Part shown: one piece after another, positions 62,649 through 64,000 of the stretch | How the letters are laid out: every line of letters starts with the position of its first letter | Numbering within the stretch: the stretch's first letter is position 1 | Origin: Arthrobacter sp. zg-Y1171 | GTDB lineage: Bacteria; Actinomycetota; Actinomycetes; Actinomycetales; Micrococcaceae | Direction of reading: 5' to 3' | Length of the DNA: 64,000 nt | Assembly (NCBI RefSeq): GCF_025244845.1 | Contig: NZ_CP104264.1 | Span: 1,612,001-1,676,000 of the forward strand | Translations under genes and position numbers: made by a program | Notes under the pieces: generated by a model | Databases searched by the model: none | What the model saw: only the letters and a program-made list of their open reading frames with translations | Told to the model about the DNA's origin: nothing

Positions 62649-62867
62649 GTGAAGGCGTTAAGGTCGGCGGAGGTGCCCGTCCTGATCCTTGTCTGGATGT
62701 TGTGCGTCGGCACCGATTGGTCAACGGGCACAAAAATCGCCCTCAACGTCGCAGCAGTGGCTGCACTTTGCCTTCGGGAAGCCATTCTGCACCGCCGCCT
62801 GGGGGCGAGGCCCGCCCATGGACGGCGCAGCGCCGGTTCACAGCGGCAGCTCGCCACCGCAGCCTAG
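62649..62867 (+). CDS. small membrane protein, unknown
   Basis: The 72-residue frame starts at GTG 62649 behind GGAAGCGCCCT. It has two hydrophobic segments (about residues 9-20 and 30-45, with LILVWMLCVGTDW and ALNVAAVAALCL) and an Arg/His-rich tail. No family is recognised. Moderate confidence rests on a suitable ribosome site and hydrophobic pattern. Confidence 0.45.
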   Translation: MKALRSAEVPVLILVWMLCVGTDWSTGTKIALNVAAVAALCLREAILHRRLGARPAHGRRSAGSQRQLATAA

Positions 62868-62870
62868 GCA

Positions 62871-62925
62871 CCGGGACGGCCGGGCCCGGGGATGTTGGGC
62901 GGGGATGTTGGGCCGGGACGGCCGG
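62871..62925. repeat. nested direct repeats
   Basis: CCGGGACGGCCGG (62871-62883 and 62913-62925) flanks two adjacent copies of GGGGATGTTGGGC (62888-62900 and 62901-62913). This looks like local slippage in non-coding DNA. Confidence 0.7.
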
Positions 62926-63014
62926 CAACGGGTCGTGATCTGGTGGCCCAATCGACGCACGCCTATCGTAGGTAGTCGCAGGTCAGCGGTTCCCCCGGCT
63001 GAAAAGAGTCGATT

Positions 63015-64000
63015 GTGGCTATTGACGTTGCTTCACTGGTGGTTGAAACCGGCAGCGGGCTGGTACAGGGCATAGTCGACGACGGCGTGCGCACCTGGCG
63101 CGGCATCCCCTACGCGGCACCACCCGTGGGCGGCTTCCGGCTCAGGGCGCCGCAGCCGCCGCAGAGCTGGAGCGGTATCCGCTTCGCCGGCAGCTTTGGG
63201 CCTGTTCCTCCCCAGTCCAAAGCCCCCAGCCTCACCGGAACCCGGCGCCGGGTGGCCATGGACGAGGACTGCCTCTCCCTGAATGTCTCTGCACCGCTGG
63301 AACCCGCGGCCGGGCTGCTGCCGGTCCTGGTCTACCTGTACGGCGGTGCCTTCAGCTCCGGGTCCTCGGCGGAGCCGACGTACCGGGGCACAAGGCTGGT
63401 CCGGGACGGCGGCGTTGTCTACGTGTCGCTCAACTACCGCATCGGTGCGCTGGGCTTCATGGACTTCCGCGCGTACTCGACGCCGGACCGGCAGTTCGAT
63501 GCCAACTTGGGCCTGCGGGACCAGGTCGCCGCTTTGGAATGGGTGCAGCAGAACATCGAAGCATTCGGCGGTGACCCCCGCAACGTCACCCTCTTCGGGG
63601 AATCCGCCGGCGGCCTCGCCGTCACCTCCCTGATGTGCGTTCCCAGTGCCCGGTCCCTGTTCCACCAGGCCTATGCGCAAAGTCCGGCACCATCGGCGGC
63701 CTATTCTCCGGAGATGCACGCCGCGTGGGCAGCTGATCTGCTGGAAATCCTCGGCGTACCGCCCTCTGGCGCCGCCGAAGCGCTGACCGGGCTGCCCGCG
63801 GCGAAACTGGTCAACGCCACCCGGAAACTGACCACTAAGATCGGTCCGGTCAAGCAGCCCGGGTCGCTGAGTGTGTCACCGGTGATAGACGGCGACTTCC
63901 TGCCCAGGCACCCCGTTGACATGTTCCTTGCCGGAGATTCGAATCCGGTTCCCCTGGTGCTGGGCACCATGGCCCGGGAGGGTGCGCTGTTCGCGAAGGT
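63015..64000 (+). CDS. type B carboxylesterase, second copy, cut by the window edge
   Basis: At least 328 residues of a type B carboxylesterase follow GTG 63015, which has AAAGAG upstream. It shares with the first copy GVRTWRGIPYAAPPVGG, DEDCLSLNV, a long block YRIGALGFMDFRAYSTPDRQFD and FGESAGG (Ser197). The oxyanion motif reads YLYGGAF where the first copy has YFHGGAF, so the conserved His is Tyr109. The gene is open at the window end, and the C-terminal half including the catalytic His is not seen. Confidence 0.92.
   Translation, partial: MAIDVASLVVETGSGLVQGIVDDGVRTWRGIPYAAPPVGGFRLRAPQPPQSWSGIRFAGSFGPVPPQSKAPSLTGTRRRVAMDEDCLSLNVSAPLEPAAGLLPVLVYLYGGAFSSGSSAEPTYRGTRLVRDGGVVYVSLNYRIGALGFMDFRAYSTPDRQFDANLGLRDQVAALEWVQQNIEAFGGDPRNVTLFGESAGGLAVTSLMCVPSARSLFHQAYAQSPAPSAAYSPEMHAAWAADLLEILGVPPSGAAEALTGLPAAKLVNATRKLTTKIGPVKQPGSLSVSPVIDGDFLPRHPVDMFLAGDSNPVPLVLGTMAREGALFAK

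Noticed and set aside
62454..62652. Possible small gene ending in a GTGA overlap with the membrane ORF at 62649
   Set aside because: No convincing start or known family; overlap alone is weak evidence.

Overview
The window looks like a chromosomal segment of a high-GC Gram-positive actinobacterium, most likely an Arthrobacter-type member of the Micrococcaceae. The signs are uniformly GC-rich third codon positions, frequent GTG and TTG starts, actinobacterial families (CarD, mycothiol-dependent maleylpyruvate isomerase family, DUF222/HNH 13E12-type protein, RNase J, stand-alone LigD polymerase), an actinobacterial SOS box, and many starts sitting 6-7 nt after a TANNNT -10 box. I see no rRNA, tRNA, CRISPR array, phage or insertion sequence. 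The genus is inferred from style and gene families, not from a marker gene.

Layout. 1-5.5 kb: end of an unknown gene, a small lipoprotein, a GXWXG/DUF4334 protein, a SorC-type sugar-responsive regulator divergent from glpD, a RutE-like nitroreductase, and carD. 5.6-14.5 kb: HrpB helicase, FUSC membrane protein, mannose-6-phosphate isomerase-like protein, a CPA1 Na+/H+ antiporter, a small membrane protein and a DHA2-type MFS exporter. 14.5-18.7 kb: remnant of a GNAT acetyltransferase, acyl-CoA dehydrogenase behind a TetR-type operator, SMP-30 lactonase, TetR regulator, YqeY protein and a mycothiol-dependent enzyme family protein. 18.9-24.1 kb: Fur regulator, a G(S/T)Y-repeat small protein, an ABC-F protein, a second cation antiporter, and DUF2071 and SRPBCC proteins. 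24.3-29.8 kb: a lipoprotein fusing alkaline phosphatase to a glycerophosphodiesterase, a YciO/Sua5 protein, an SOS-box-controlled DUF222/HNH protein and a zinc-ribbon protein. 30-37 kb: RNase J, a class A penicillin-binding protein, a GH13 enzyme, and a TetR-SDR pair.

37.2-45.1 kb is a complete potassium-uptake operon (a 27-codon membrane ORF, kdpF, kdpA, kdpB, kdpC, kdpD, kdpE) with coupled start/stop overlaps and a strong terminator. It converges on a LysM-NlpC/P60 cell-wall hydrolase gene whose leader is a ydaO-type c-di-AMP riboswitch, so a K+ pump and a c-di-AMP-controlled wall enzyme are neighbours. 46.8-49 kb: MFS transporter and LigD polymerase domain. 49-53 kb: an ABC ATPase/FtsX-type permease pair divergent from a histidine kinase/LuxR-type regulator, the arrangement of the corynebacterial HrtBA-ChrSA heme-export locus. 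53-54.4 kb: a TusA/YeeE pair that fits thiosulfate uptake. 54.7-64 kb: glycosyltransferase, alpha/beta hydrolase, PlsC-type acyltransferase, NAD(P)-binding protein, two paralogous carboxylesterases (the second cut by the window edge), an arginase-fold protein with an altered metal motif, a second ABC-F protein and a small membrane protein.

The main regulatory points are the c-di-AMP riboswitch, the SOS box placed on a leaderless start, several palindromic operators lying where their likely regulator genes would predict, and a recurrent TANNNT-N6/7-start arrangement that predicts leaderless mRNAs for about ten genes.
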